A stretch of 36,010 bases of DNA from Clostridia bacterium. GTDB lineage: Bacteria > Bacillota > Clostridia > Oscillospirales > Acutalibacteraceae. The stretch is taken from contig JAGAPJ010000090.1 in NCBI GenBank assembly GCA_017623315.1, positions 1 through 36,010 on the forward strand, in the 5' to 3' direction. Below the pieces are notes generated by a model. It searched no databases and had not been told where the DNA came from. It saw nothing but the letters and a program-made list of their open reading frames with translations. Made by a program: the position numbers and the translations under genes. Positions 17,002-25,654 of this stretch are shown in pieces (within the stretch, counting starts at the first letter, position 1; each line of letters begins with the position of its first letter).

Positions 17002-17050
17002 TTTGACCTTTCCTGACTATTATTATACACAAAAGTCAGGAAAAGTCAAA
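17002..17050 (-). promoter_or_regulatory. ctsR promoter with two inverted CtsR boxes
   Basis: A near-perfect 17-base inverted repeat (17002-17018 and 17034-17050) consists of two tandem-heptad CtsR boxes: AGTCAGG-AAA-GGTCAAA on one strand and AGTCAGG-AAA-AGTCAAA on the other. The family consensus is RGTCAAA-NAN-RGTCAAA. Between and within them on the minus strand are TTGACT (17049-17044), 16 bases, and TATAAT (17027-17022). Bound repressor would block the polymerase directly. Confidence 0.85.
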
Positions 17051-17131
17051 TACTTTTTAAAAATTATTTTTGTAACACCATTTTATATTTGACATAGTAT
17101 GTAACGAAAACCAAAAAGGAGGTTAGCGAAT

Positions 17132-17266
17132 ATGTGTAATAATAACGGTTGTACCTGGATTATCATCTTAATCCTCATCCTCTTCTGCTGCGGCGGTTGT
17201 GGTAACAACGGTTGGGGCGGCAATGGTTGTGGCTGTGACAACGGTTGCGGTAACGGTTGCTGCTAA
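17132..17266 (+). CDS. 44-residue Cys/Gly-rich membrane miniprotein
   Basis: Short gene with an excellent ribosome binding site (AAGGAGG, 17116-17122) and a strong terminator. The product has a short Asn-rich head, one very hydrophobic stretch at residues 9-18 (TWIIILILILF), then a tail of Cys, Gly and Asn. In total 10 of 44 residues are Cys and 12 are Gly, with CC doublets at 19-20 and at the C-terminus. The function is unknown. It resembles small proteins of Clostridia that pipelines label 'chorion class high-cysteine protein', and the general style of YjcZ-like spore proteins; this is recall, not a search. It is divergent from ctsR, whose CtsR box lies about 80 bases upstream. No convincing sigma-A promoter was found directly in front. 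Confidence 0.8.
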   Translation: MCNNNGCTWIIILILILFCCGGCGNNGWGGNGCGCDNGCGNGCC

Positions 17267-17274
17267 TAGTAAGA

Positions 17275-17304
17275 AATCGGTGCTCAAATGAGCACCGATT
17301 TTTT
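17275..17304 (+). terminator. intrinsic terminator after the Cys-rich miniprotein gene
   Basis: Perfect 11-base stem (AATCGGTGCTC / GAGCACCGATT) with a 4-base loop followed by a T-run, nine bases after the stop. The glnN gene converges from the right and ends at 17312, so the hairpin may serve both strands, though the T-tract is better on the plus strand. Confidence 0.9.
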
Positions 17305-17311
17305 ATTTCCA

Positions 17312-19396
17312 TTAAATTTTAAAAAGCAAATCACCATAGCTTGGGTAAGGCCAATAATCTGACGGTACCACAGTTTCAGCACTGTCGGCATATTTGCGAA
17401 TATCCGCCATAAGCTTTAAAATTACGTCACGATATTCTTTTGATTTTTCCATAATATCTTTTGAACGTTCAGCCGATGCAACCGCCATTTTAAGTGCCGA
17501 TGAAAGACTGAAAAGTTCCTTATTGCAAGCAGTCAAACGGCTTAAAAGCTCGTATTCCACACTGCTGTCAATACGAATAGCATTTTTATTATTAATTGCC
17601 TCACACAAATGGTTTGAATAGGTTGCAATTGCAGGAATTACGTCACGGTTTATCATACCAAGAAGGGTTAATGCTTCAATATGTATAACCTTGGTGTAAT
17701 TTTCTAAAATAATATCTACACGTGAATTAATTTCAGCGCGGTTAAAAACACCGTGGCGTTCAAACAATGCAATATTTTCTTCGGTTTTAAGAAGCGGTAA
17801 AGCATCTACTGTACTGCGAAGATTTAGAAGTCCGCGTTTATCGGCTTCCTTTTCCCATTCGGCTGAATAACCATCACCGTTAAAGATAATACGCTTGTGA
17901 TTATCCATAACCTCTTTAACAATTGCGTTAACTTCAGCGCTAACGTCAGCCGCATTTTCAAGACGTGCGGCATACTTTTCGAACACATCGGCAACCATTG
18001 TATTCATCATAACATTGGTGTCAGATATAGACGAAGCCGAGCCAAGCATACGGAATTCAAACTTATTACCTGTAAAAGCAAAGGGTGATGTACGGTTACG
18101 GTCGGCATTATCCTTTTTGAATTCAGGTATAATTTCAGCACCCATCTTCATCTTTACCCTTTCGGCATTGTCGTGGTGACAGCCGTTTGCAATTGAGCAA
18201 AGCATATCTGTAAGCTCTTCCCCAAGAAAGATTGAAATAATTGCAGGGGGCGCTTCGTGACCGCCAAGTCGGTGGTCGTTACCTGCGGTCGCAACCGCAA
18301 TGCGAAGCAAATCCTGATGCTTGTCCACTGCCTCAATAACAGCGGCAAGGGTAATTAAAAACAGCTTGTTTTCGCTAGGGTTTTTACCAGCCTTTAAGAA
18401 GTTAATACCCGTATCGGTAGAAACCGACCAGTTATTATGCTTACCGCTTCCGTTAACACCGTCGTAGGGCTTTTCATGCAAAAGACATACAAGACCGTGG
18501 CGAAGCGCAGTTTTCTTCATAAATTCCATTGTAAGCTGATTATGGTCAGCCGCAATATTAGTGGTTGTAAAAATAGGTGCCAATTCGTGCTGTGAGGGTG
18601 CGGCTTCGTTATGCTCGGTTTTAGCAAGTACTCCAAGACGCCAAAGCTCACGGTCGAGTTCTCGCATAAATGCGGCAACGCGGGGCTTTAAAACACCAAA
18701 ATAATGGTCATCCATTTCCTGTCCCTTGGGTGGCATAGAGCCAATAAGAGTGCGACCGCAATAAATAAGGTCGGGGCGTTTATCGTAAAGATTTTTATCG
18801 ACAAGGAAATATTCCTGTTCGGGACCAACGGTAGTGGTAGTACGCTTAACCTCATCATAGCCTAAAGCCCTAACAACGCGAAGTGCCTGTTTGTTAATAG
18901 CCTCCATACTGCGAAGCAAGGGGGTTTTTTGGTCAAGCGCTTCACCTGAATAGGAGCAAAACGCGGTAGGAATACAAAGGGTTTCATCCTTAATAAAAGC
19001 GTAAGAGCTAGGGTCCCACGCGGTGTATCCACGTGCTTCAAAGGTTGCACGCAAACCACCCGACGGGAAGGATGAAGCGTCAGGCTCGCCCTTAATAAGT
19101 TCCTTCCCCGAAAATTCCATAATAATATGACCGTCTTCAGTTGGGGAAATGAAGCCATCATGCTTTTCGGCAGTAATACCCGTTAGGGGTTGGAACCAAT
19201 GGGTGTAATGGGTTGCACCCTTTTCAATCGCCCATTCCTTCATGGCAAAAGCAACAGTATCGGCAATACTGCTGTCAAGTGACTTACCTTCTTTAATTGT
19301 ACTTTTTAACATTTCATATGTATCGGCAGGCAAACGTTCCTTCATAACCGAATCGTTAAAAACGTTTGTGCCAAAAAGTTCATAGATTTTTTCCAA
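17312..19396 (-). CDS. glnN: glutamine synthetase type III
   Basis: ATP-dependent ligation of ammonia to glutamate. The length (694 residues) and motifs fit the GSIII family rather than GSI (about 450): the N-terminal block [34 protein letters not shown]-like segment, [11 protein letters not shown] (metal-binding Glu pair), [42 protein letters not shown] and [17 protein letters not shown]. The initiation codon is TTG at 19396, with GGGGGA seven bases upstream; no nearer ATG exists before residue 18. It has its own promoter whose -35 overlaps the end of the preceding gene. It would be the main ammonia assimilation enzyme seen here; no glnB or glutamate synthase large subunit is nearby. Confidence 0.97.
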   Translation of the reverse strand: MEKIYELFGTNVFNDSVMKERLPADTYEMLKSTIKEGKSLDSSIADTVAFAMKEWAIEKGATHYTHWFQPLTGITAEKHDGFISPTEDGHIIMEFSGKELIKGEPDASSFPSGGLRATFEARGYTAWDPSSYAFIKDETLCIPTAFCSYSGEALDQKTPLLRSMEAINKQALRVVRALGYDEVKRTTTTVGPEQEYFLVDKNLYDKRPDLIYCGRTLIGSMPPKGQEMDDHYFGVLKPRVAAFMRELDRELWRLGVLAKTEHNEAAPSQHELAPIFTTTNIAADHNQLTMEFMKKTALRHGLVCLLHEKPYDGVNGSGKHNNWSVSTDTGINFLKAGKNPSENKLFLITLAAVIEAVDKHQDLLRIAVATAGNDHRLGGHEAPPAIISIFLGEELTDMLCSIANGCHHDNAERVKMKMGAEIIPEFKKDNADRNRTSPFAFTGNKFEFRMLGSASSISDTNVMMNTMVADVFEKYAARLENAADVSAEVNAIVKEVMDNHKRIIFNGDGYSAEWEKEADKRGLLNLRSTVDALPLLKTEENIALFERHGVFNRAEINSRVDIILENYTKVIHIEALTLLGMINRDVIPAIATYSNHLCEAINNKNAIRIDSSVEYELLSRLTACNKELFSLSSALKMAVASAERSKDIMEKSKEYRDVILKLMADIRKYADSAETVVPSDYWPYPSYGDLLFKI

Positions 19397-19426
19397 AGGT
19401 TATTCCCCCAAAGTAGATATATAATA

Positions 19427-19455
19427 AATATACTTTATAAGAAGCAATTTGTCAA
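19427..19455 (-). promoter_or_regulatory. sigma-A promoter of glnN
   Basis: Perfect TTGACA (19455-19450), a 17-base spacer and TATATT (19432-19427) on the minus strand. The -35 includes the TGA stop codon of the preceding gene. The short leader of about 25 bases leaves no room for a riboswitch. Confidence 0.75.
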
Positions 19456-20048
19456 TTATTAGTTAATATTTTAACGTCTTTTGCTATATCATCCATAAAA
19501 TCTGTCCAAAAATAGCAGTCGGGCATTTTTAAATTGGTTTTGCTTTCGTTAATAATTGTATTAAAAAAATCCGCCTCTACCCCTTGCTGTGACATCTTTT
19601 TAAATATAGCGGTTATTACCTTTTCTCTCAATTCATAGTCCCCGCTTGCTGAAAGTAGCTCTACTACTTGATTTCCTGTATATCTTAAGGTTTCGGCATC
19701 TATCATAAGGTTTATGCCTTCAAAATAATCGCATATTTCAGCTATAACGTTGTAATTAACTTTGGCTGTATAATCGACAGGATACCCCGTTTCTTCAATA
19801 TTTTCACGGTTAAGAATTACAGTTACCGACGAATTTTCAAAATCAAAATATGTGTAAACACTTTTTGTACCAAAAATAAACATAACCCCTTTGTTATCAG
19901 GTGTTTGAGTATAATACGGCACAGATTCTACATTATTTTCAACCTTTATGTCATGACTATCAATATAATAATAACCAAGTCCAACAAACAAAACCAAACA
20001 CCAACCGCTTATTACAAAGGTTTTCAAGAAAATTTTAAAGCTAGACAC
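19452..20048 (-). CDS. membrane-anchored protein with a reduced LCP-like domain, function unknown
   Basis: About 198 residues: one N-terminal transmembrane helix (about 9-28) and an extracellular domain. Its first half (GVMFIFGTKSVYTYFDFENSSVTVIL) and second half (GYPVDYTAKVNYNVIAEICDYF, later LRYTGNQVVELL and ELREKVITAIFKKM) follow the order of conserved segments in LytR-CpsA-Psr proteins, namely PVDYxxxVDY, LRYTGxQAL and RxxRQxxVixAI. The arginines and aspartates that hold the polyprenyl pyrophosphate in true LCP enzymes are mostly lacking, so catalysis is doubtful. A frame-extending GTG at 20057 exists, but the GTG at 20048 has GGTGAT just upstream. It follows the ftsH terminator. The LCP relation is inference from pattern only. 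Confidence 0.75.
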   Translation of the reverse strand: MSSFKIFLKTFVISGWCLVLFVGLGYYYIDSHDIKVENNVESVPYYTQTPDNKGVMFIFGTKSVYTYFDFENSSVTVILNRENIEETGYPVDYTAKVNYNVIAEICDYFEGINLMIDAETLRYTGNQVVELLSASGDYELREKVITAIFKKMSQQGVEADFFNTIINESKTNLKMPDCYFWTDFMDDIAKDVKILTNN

Positions 20049-20081
20049 AAAAATCACCAGTTTAATTATTCCCGAAAAAGT

Positions 20082-20113
20082 AAAAAATAAGCACCCGAAT
20101 TTAACGGGTGCTT
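20082..20113 (-). terminator. intrinsic terminator after ftsH
   Basis: On the minus strand a perfect 9-base stem (AAGCACCCG / CGGGTGCTT, arms 20113-20105 and 20097-20089) with a 7-base loop is followed by ATTTTTT. It closes the rnj-ftsH operon six bases after the ftsH stop. Confidence 0.9.
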
Positions 20114-20119
20114 AAAATT

Positions 20120-21979
20120 TTATTCGGTAATTTCTGTGGGCTTGTTGTCCATAATTGCGATAAACTCATTACCGTCAATTTTTTCTTTTTCAAATAAAAC
20201 CTTTGCGGTTTCGTGAAGCTTTGACATATTGTTTTTAAGAATTTCAATAGCTTTATTGTACTGTGTCATAACAATAGCTTCAATTTCGTCATCAATTAAT
20301 GCAGCAGTCTTTTCGGAATAGTTAGGTGTAGACGAAAAATCACGGCCGAGGAATACCTCGTTATTGTCGTTACCGTATTTTACTAGACCTAACTTTTCAC
20401 TCATACCAAAGCGAGTAACAATTGAACGGGCAATATCGGTAGCTCGTTCAATATCGTTAGATGCGCCTGTGCAAATATCGTTTTGGGTAAGCTGTTCAGC
20501 CGCACGACCACCAAGTAGTGAACAAATTTGTTCTAAAAGCTGACTGCGTGAAGTATGTCCCTTTTCCTCTTCGGTGGGTAAATACATTGTATAACCAGCC
20601 GCCATACCACGACGGATAATAGAAATTTGATGAACGGGGTCTTGAGTTGGCAAGAAGTAAGAAACAACGGCGTGACCTGCTTCGTGATAAGCAGTAACCA
20701 TTTTATCCTTATCGCTTACAATGTGTGATTTCTTTTCAGCGCCCATTACAACCTTAATGGTAGCTTCCTCAATTTCAGACTGGGTAATTGCCTTTTTACC
20801 ACGGCGAACTGCCAATAGGGCTGATTCGTTAAGAAGATTTGCCAAATCGGCGCCTGTAAAGCCCGAGGTTGATTTGGCGATTGTTTTAAGGCTTACATCA
20901 GGACCTAGGGGCTTACCGCGCGAATGAACCTTTAAGATTTCTTCACGGCCCTTTGTATCGGGGTAATTAACCATAATTTGACGGTCAAAACGTCCGGGGC
21001 GTAAAAGTGCTTTATCCAATACGTCAGGGCGGTTAGTAGCCGCCATAATAATTACACCTTCGTTATCGCCAAAGCCGTCCATTTCAACAAGCAATTGGTT
21101 TAAGGTTTGTTCACGTTCATCGTGACCGCCGCCAAGGCCTGTACCACGTTGACGGCCAACAGCATCAATTTCATCGATAAATACAATAGCAGGGGCTTCC
21201 TTTTTGGCCTGTGCAAACAAATCACGCACACGTGAAGCACCTACACCTACGAACATTTCCACAAAGTCAGAGCCAGAAATTGAGAAAAACGGAACACCTG
21301 CTTCGCCTGCAACAGCACGTGCCAACAAGGTTTTACCTGTACCGGGAGGGCCCATTAAAAGCACACCGCGGGGGATTTTTGCGCCCATTTCGTTAAAGCG
21401 TGCAGGATTTTTAAGGAAGTCAACAATTTCTGCCATTTCTTCCTTTTCTTCATCGGCGCCCGCAACATCGGCAAAGGTAGTTTTACGCTTACCTGTATCC
21501 TTGCGGGCACGTGATTTACCAAAGCTCATGGTTTTATCGGCACCCATAGTGTCGCCCATCTTTTTAAATAACAAAAAGCCTAAAACACCCATAAAGCCTA
21601 CCATTAAAATTATGGGCAAGAAGGACGCTAACCAAGCTCCGCTGTCGCCACGTTCATAATGGTATTTAATTTTTTGGTCTTCGTTTTTAGCATTTTGGTT
21701 GATTTCCTCAACTGCCTCATGTACATCATACCAAAACATTTGGGTATCAGCAATTGTAAAGCGGTACTTTTGACCGTCCTCGCGGAGTGTATAGGTAAGC
21801 TGACCGCTGTAATTGTTGAGCTCGTATGCTGAAACCTTATTCTCTTTAATAAGCTCGACAATTTGGTAATACTTTTTTTCGGCTGTGTTTTTGTTTAAAA
21901 ATGAAATTGTGGCAACCGTTGCAATAAGAATAAGCGGTATACCCAAATACAAAAACACGTTTTTAAAATTCTTCTTCAA
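20120..21979 (-). CDS. ftsH: ATP-dependent zinc metalloprotease FtsH
   Basis: Membrane-bound AAA+ protease that degrades misfolded membrane and regulatory proteins. There are two transmembrane helices (about residues 9-28 and 117-138) flanking a small extracytoplasmic domain. Then come Walker A GPPGTGKT (210-217), Walker B FIDEID (268-273), the second region of homology with the arginine finger ([10 protein letters not shown], about 325-334), and the zinc site HEAGH (432-436). The start is TTG at 21979 with AAGGAG seven bases upstream. Length 619 is typical. It follows hpt, as in tilS-hprT-ftsH of Bacillus, and is the last gene of its operon. Confidence 0.98.
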   Translation of the reverse strand: MKKNFKNVFLYLGIPLILIATVATISFLNKNTAEKKYYQIVELIKENKVSAYELNNYSGQLTYTLREDGQKYRFTIADTQMFWYDVHEAVEEINQNAKNEDQKIKYHYERGDSGAWLASFLPIILMVGFMGVLGFLLFKKMGDTMGADKTMSFGKSRARKDTGKRKTTFADVAGADEEKEEMAEIVDFLKNPARFNEMGAKIPRGVLLMGPPGTGKTLLARAVAGEAGVPFFSISGSDFVEMFVGVGASRVRDLFAQAKKEAPAIVFIDEIDAVGRQRGTGLGGGHDEREQTLNQLLVEMDGFGDNEGVIIMAATNRPDVLDKALLRPGRFDRQIMVNYPDTKGREEILKVHSRGKPLGPDVSLKTIAKSTSGFTGADLANLLNESALLAVRRGKKAITQSEIEEATIKVVMGAEKKSHIVSDKDKMVTAYHEAGHAVVSYFLPTQDPVHQISIIRRGMAAGYTMYLPTEEEKGHTSRSQLLEQICSLLGGRAAEQLTQNDICTGASNDIERATDIARSIVTRFGMSEKLGLVKYGNDNNEVFLGRDFSSTPNYSEKTAALIDDEIEAIVMTQYNKAIEILKNNMSKLHETAKVLFEKEKIDGNEFIAIMDNKPTEITE

Positions 21980-21999
21980 AGATATTCTCCTTAAACTAA

Positions 22000-22539
22000 T
22001 TATTCAGAGTAAATTTTAGGTGAAAGCACACCTACATAACTCAAATTTCTATAATTTTCGTTGTAATCAAGACCGTAACCAATAACAAATTCGTTAGGAA
22101 TTGATTTGCCGATATATTCGGCAGTAATGTCTACCTTGCGGTTTTCAGGTTTATCAAGGAAGGTGCATATTTTAACACTTGCAGGGTTTCTTGCAATTAA
22201 AACGTTTTTAAGGTAAGAAAGCGTAAGACCCGAATCCAAAATATCCTCAACTATAAGTATGTCACGACCTTCGGGATTTATATCCAAATCCTTTTTAAAG
22301 GACACACTACCTGTGGTTTGCGTGCCAGAATAGGATGAAACCGACATAAAATCAATCTGACATTGGAGGTCGATATTTTTTATAAGGTCAGCCAAAAATG
22401 GAACGCTTCCCTTTAAAATACCTACAACCAAAAGGTTTTTATCCTTATAATCTTCAGTAATTTGTGCGCCTAAGCGCTTGCAAATTTGTTTGATTTCTTC
22501 CTCGTCAATTAAGACCTTTTCTAAAAAATCCTTTTCCAT
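22000..22539 (-). CDS. hpt: hypoxanthine phosphoribosyltransferase
   Basis: Purine salvage enzyme converting hypoxanthine or guanine plus PRPP to IMP or GMP. The PRPP-binding motif [14 protein letters not shown] lies in the middle, after the substrate loop [29 protein letters not shown] is the flexible loop. The open frame runs 41 codons further upstream through the end of tilS, but the ATG at 22539 has AAGGGGA in front and gives a normal 179-residue protein. It begins ten bases after the tilS stop. In Bacillus the products of the adjacent tilS and hprT interact to regulate ftsH; that the same holds here is inference. Confidence 0.97.
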   Translation of the reverse strand: MEKDFLEKVLIDEEEIKQICKRLGAQITEDYKDKNLLVVGILKGSVPFLADLIKNIDLQCQIDFMSVSSYSGTQTTGSVSFKKDLDINPEGRDILIVEDILDSGLTLSYLKNVLIARNPASVKICTFLDKPENRKVDITAEYIGKSIPNEFVIGYGLDYNENYRNLSYVGVLSPKIYSE

Positions 22540-22549
22540 AAAATCCCCT

Positions 22550-23830
22550 TTATTCAATAACGCCCGCACGTACTTCCATGACGTTTTTACTGTTACTATT
22601 AGGTGCGCATCTTTGTGAAACACCCATACCGTAAACCCAAATAACACCCTCATCATCAGCAATTACGGGAATACTGTCGCGAATGGCAATGTCCACCTTA
22701 TTTTCAGTAAAAAGCTTATTTAAGGTTTTTGTGCATCCGCGGTTTTTAAGGCGGATAGAGTCCCTCTCTTTTCTAGTGCGGATTATAGGCTTGCCAATTA
22801 TTTTATCACAGTCAATTAAATTAATTGATAATAAATTGTTAATTTTTTCTACTTTTATTAGTTCGGCGTAAAATTCGGTATTTTTTACAATTTCATCACA
22901 GAAAATGACCAAAACGCCATTTTTAACCTCACCGTAAAAACCACAAGGCAAGCTGATTTTACCACCGTTTTTGCAAATATCATAAAGCGCGTTTACATGC
23001 AAATAATCAAGTTGTAATTCGCTTTCAACCGTTTCGGTATATTTTATTATAACCCTTTTAGCAACAGCCATTGGCAAATTGATAATACTTTCACACAACA
23101 AGCCGTCGTCACTTACCGATTTAAACAAGGCTTCATTAGTAAAAAATTCAAGTGCCTCGTTATCCTCACGTAAAATGTCGGTTGCACGGACAATCGCATC
23201 CTCAAGCGAGGGATTAATTTCCTTTAAGGTGGTTACAACATTGTGCCTAATTTTATTGCGGGTGTAATCGTCGGTTAAATTTGTGCTGTCGGTAACGTAC
23301 GAAAGACTGTTATCAATACAGTATTTTTCAATATCGTACCTACTGCAAAAAATTAGCGGTCTTATAAAATTATCCCTTTTAGGCGGTATTCCCGAGAGTC
23401 CCTTTGTACCGCTTCCCCTTGTTAAATTAAATAAAAGGGTTTCGGTATTATCGCTTGCGGTGTGTGCCGTCGCAATAAGCCCGTCAGCATTACGACTTAA
23501 AAATTCATAACGTACCTCACGGGCGCACAGTTCAAGACTTTGACCTTTTTCCTTGGCAAGTGACGGGATATCCACCGTTTCGCAAACAATAGGAATATCA
23601 AATTTTAAGCAAAACCACTTTACAAAGGCTTCGTCACGGTCAGCCTCATTACCACGAATACCGTGGTTTAAATGAGCCGCCTTAACCGTAATTGAAAGCT
23701 TATCACGAAGTTTCCACAATGCGTGTAAAAGGGCAACCGAATCCGCCCCGCCCGAAAGTGCTACCGTTACAGTATCACCTTTATTTATTAGCGAAAAGCG
23801 TTCAATAGCGTTTAATACTTTTTCTAACAT
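22550..23830 (-). CDS. tilS: tRNA(Ile)-lysidine synthase TilS
   Basis: Modifies C34 of the CAU-anticodon tRNA-Ile to lysidine, changing both decoding (AUA) and charging. The N-type ATP pyrophosphatase loop SGGADS is at residues 26-31. It is followed by [18 protein letters not shown], the [20 protein letters not shown] metal/tRNA segment and [16 protein letters not shown]-terminal lysidine-synthase domain includes [31 protein letters not shown]. The ATG overlaps the dnaB stop by one base (TAATG), so its translation is coupled. An essential function, so the gene should be intact; no lesion is seen. Confidence 0.96.
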   Translation of the reverse strand: MLEKVLNAIERFSLINKGDTVTVALSGGADSVALLHALWKLRDKLSITVKAAHLNHGIRGNEADRDEAFVKWFCLKFDIPIVCETVDIPSLAKEKGQSLELCAREVRYEFLSRNADGLIATAHTASDNTETLLFNLTRGSGTKGLSGIPPKRDNFIRPLIFCSRYDIEKYCIDNSLSYVTDSTNLTDDYTRNKIRHNVVTTLKEINPSLEDAIVRATDILREDNEALEFFTNEALFKSVSDDGLLCESIINLPMAVAKRVIIKYTETVESELQLDYLHVNALYDICKNGGKISLPCGFYGEVKNGVLVIFCDEIVKNTEFYAELIKVEKINNLLSINLIDCDKIIGKPIIRTRKERDSIRLKNRGCTKTLNKLFTENKVDIAIRDSIPVIADDEGVIWVYGMGVSQRCAPNSNSKNVMEVRAGVIE

Positions 23831-25200
23831 TATCTATAACTATCCAAAGACGTAAAGCGGGTAAACTGACCGTTCCAATAAAGGTCAATACTGCCAATTT
23901 CACCGTGACGGTTTTTAGCCACGATACATTCGGCTTTGTTGGGGTCACCCTTGTCCTCGTCGTCCTTCTTTTCGTTGTCGTAATATTTTTCACGGTAAAG
24001 AAACATTACAATATCTGCATCCTGTTCGATAGAGCCCGATTCACGAAGGTCTGCGAGCGCAGGCTTGTGTGAACCACCCTTACTTTCAGTACCACGTGAT
24101 AGCTGAGCACAAACGAGAAGCGGTATTTTAAGGTCCTTAGCCATGATTTTAAGGTTACGTGTAATTTCAGATACTTCTTGAACACGGTTTTCGGTACGCT
24201 TAGCTGATTTCATAAGACCCAAATAGTCAACAACAACCAAGTCAACCTTTTTCATTCTAAGAAGCTTTGCCTTCATTTCTTGAACGGTAATACCTGAGGT
24301 TTCGTCTAAATAAATAGGTGCCTTTGAAAGCACATCGCCCGCTTGGGCTAATCTTGTCCACTCATCAGGGTCAAGCTCACCCGTGCGAAGCTTTGCACTT
24401 GGAATGCCCGCTTCACTTGAAAGCAAACGCTGCGCTAACTGATCACGTGACATTTCAAGTGAGAAGAAGCAAACGGTTTTCTTTTGGTCAACCGCAACGT
24501 TGCGTGCAATATTAAGTGCAAACGCAGTTTTACCCATACCGGGACGGGCACCCAAAATTAAAAGGTCAGACTTATTAAGACCTGTAATCATTCTGTCAAG
24601 CTCACCAAGACCGGTAGGGATACCGATATAATCGCTACGGGTTTCAGGGTTTGATATATTATTCAAACGAGTATAGGTCTCGTTTTCAATAACGCTTTTA
24701 ATATGGGTAAGACCGCTTACTTCCCTACCTTGACGAATATCATAAATCTTTTGTTCGGCAGCGCTTATAAGCTTGTCGGCATCCTCGCTATCCTCGTTAA
24801 TATCCTTAATAATGCTTTGTGCAGCAGTCATTAAAGCGCGCGCATAATAGCGGTCACGCACAATTGCAGCGTATGTAAGCACATTAGCCGAAGTTGGTAC
24901 GGTTTGTACCAACTGGGTTAAATATGCCTTTCCGCCCGCATCGTCATAAACACCGTTTTTCTTTAGCTTTTCCAAAAGCGAAACAAAGTCAATCGTTTGG
25001 CTTAGTTCATACATTGCCGCCAAGGTTTTATAAATTTCCTTATGCTGCGGAATATAGAAAAAGTCGCTTTTCATATTAACGGCAATATCATTAAAGCAAG
25101 CAGGGTCAATAATAATTGAACCTAACACCGCTTGTTCTGCTTCAACCGAATATGGAAGTCTTACACCATCCAAATCGTAAATAAGTTTATTTTCAGCCAT
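23830..25200 (-). CDS. dnaB: replicative DNA helicase DnaB
   Basis: Hexameric 5'-3' helicase at the replication fork (called DnaC in Bacillus). An N-terminal DnaB domain (PYSVEAEQAVLGSIIIDP, about 16-110) is followed by a RecA-like C-terminal domain. That domain has Walker A GARPGMGKTAFALN, FFSLEMSRDQLAQRLL, Walker B DLVVVDYLGLM and the C-terminal SGSIEQDADIVMFLYRE. The length of 456 leaves no room for an intein. The ATG lies one base beyond the rplI stop, and rplI-dnaB is a conserved pair in Firmicutes. Confidence 0.98.
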   Translation of the reverse strand: MAENKLIYDLDGVRLPYSVEAEQAVLGSIIIDPACFNDIAVNMKSDFFYIPQHKEIYKTLAAMYELSQTIDFVSLLEKLKKNGVYDDAGGKAYLTQLVQTVPTSANVLTYAAIVRDRYYARALMTAAQSIIKDINEDSEDADKLISAAEQKIYDIRQGREVSGLTHIKSVIENETYTRLNNISNPETRSDYIGIPTGLGELDRMITGLNKSDLLILGARPGMGKTAFALNIARNVAVDQKKTVCFFSLEMSRDQLAQRLLSSEAGIPSAKLRTGELDPDEWTRLAQAGDVLSKAPIYLDETSGITVQEMKAKLLRMKKVDLVVVDYLGLMKSAKRTENRVQEVSEITRNLKIMAKDLKIPLLVCAQLSRGTESKGGSHKPALADLRESGSIEQDADIVMFLYREKYYDNEKKDDEDKGDPNKAECIVAKNRHGEIGSIDLYWNGQFTRFTSLDSYR

Positions 25201-25201
25201 A

Positions 25202-25642
25202 TTATTCAGTAACCTTTACAGTAATTTTTGCGCTGATTCCTTGATATAACTTAATTTCTGCGGTATATTCACCAAAGTTTTTAATATCGGCAACCGACAT
25301 TTTCTTTTTGTCAATTTCAATGCCTAATTTGTTTTTAATTTCGGCGGCAATTTCCTTTGAGGTTACCGAGCCGAAAAGCTTACCGTTTGAGCCTGCCTTA
25401 GCTTTAATAACAACTTCCTTACCGTTTAAAGCCTTTGCGGTAGCATTAGCGGCGTTGATTTCCTCTTGCTTGTGGTGTGCTGCTGCCTGTTCACGGTTTT
25501 TAAGCTCGTTTAAAGCGGCATTATCAGCTTCAACAGCTAATCTTTTAGGAAACAAAAAGTTTCTTGCATATCCGTCAGAAACGTTGCAAAGCTCACCCTT
25601 TTTACCGTGACCCTTTACGTCTTGAAGTAAAACAACCTTCAT
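25202..25642 (-). CDS. rplI: 50S ribosomal protein L9
   Basis: Large-subunit protein that limits frame slippage. The N-terminal RNA-binding domain contains [30 protein letters not shown]. It is followed by the long helix ([19 protein letters not shown]) and a C-terminal domain with [15 protein letters not shown]. Length 146 is typical. AAAGGAG precedes the ATG, twelve bases after the RNase J gene. Confidence 0.98.
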   Translation of the reverse strand: MKVVLLQDVKGHGKKGELCNVSDGYARNFLFPKRLAVEADNAALNELKNREQAAAHHKQEEINAANATAKALNGKEVVIKAKAGSNGKLFGSVTSKEIAAEIKNKLGIEIDKKKMSVADIKNFGEYTAEIKLYQGISAKITVKVTE

Positions 25643-25654
25643 AATAATTCTCCT

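Noticed and set aside
17051..17131. Sporulation sigma factor promoter (CATAGTATG-like) before the Cys-rich miniprotein
   Set aside because: CATA-type -10 elements are easy to find in AT-rich DNA, and no matching -35 stands at the right distance.
21204..21659. Plus-strand open frame of 151 codons opposite ftsH
   Set aside because: Antisense to the conserved AAA domain of ftsH, with composition typical of a shadow frame.
22540..22662. Upstream extension of hpt overlapping tilS
   Set aside because: The extra 41 codons duplicate tilS sequence in another frame, and the ATG at 22539 has its own ribosome binding site and gives the normal protein length.
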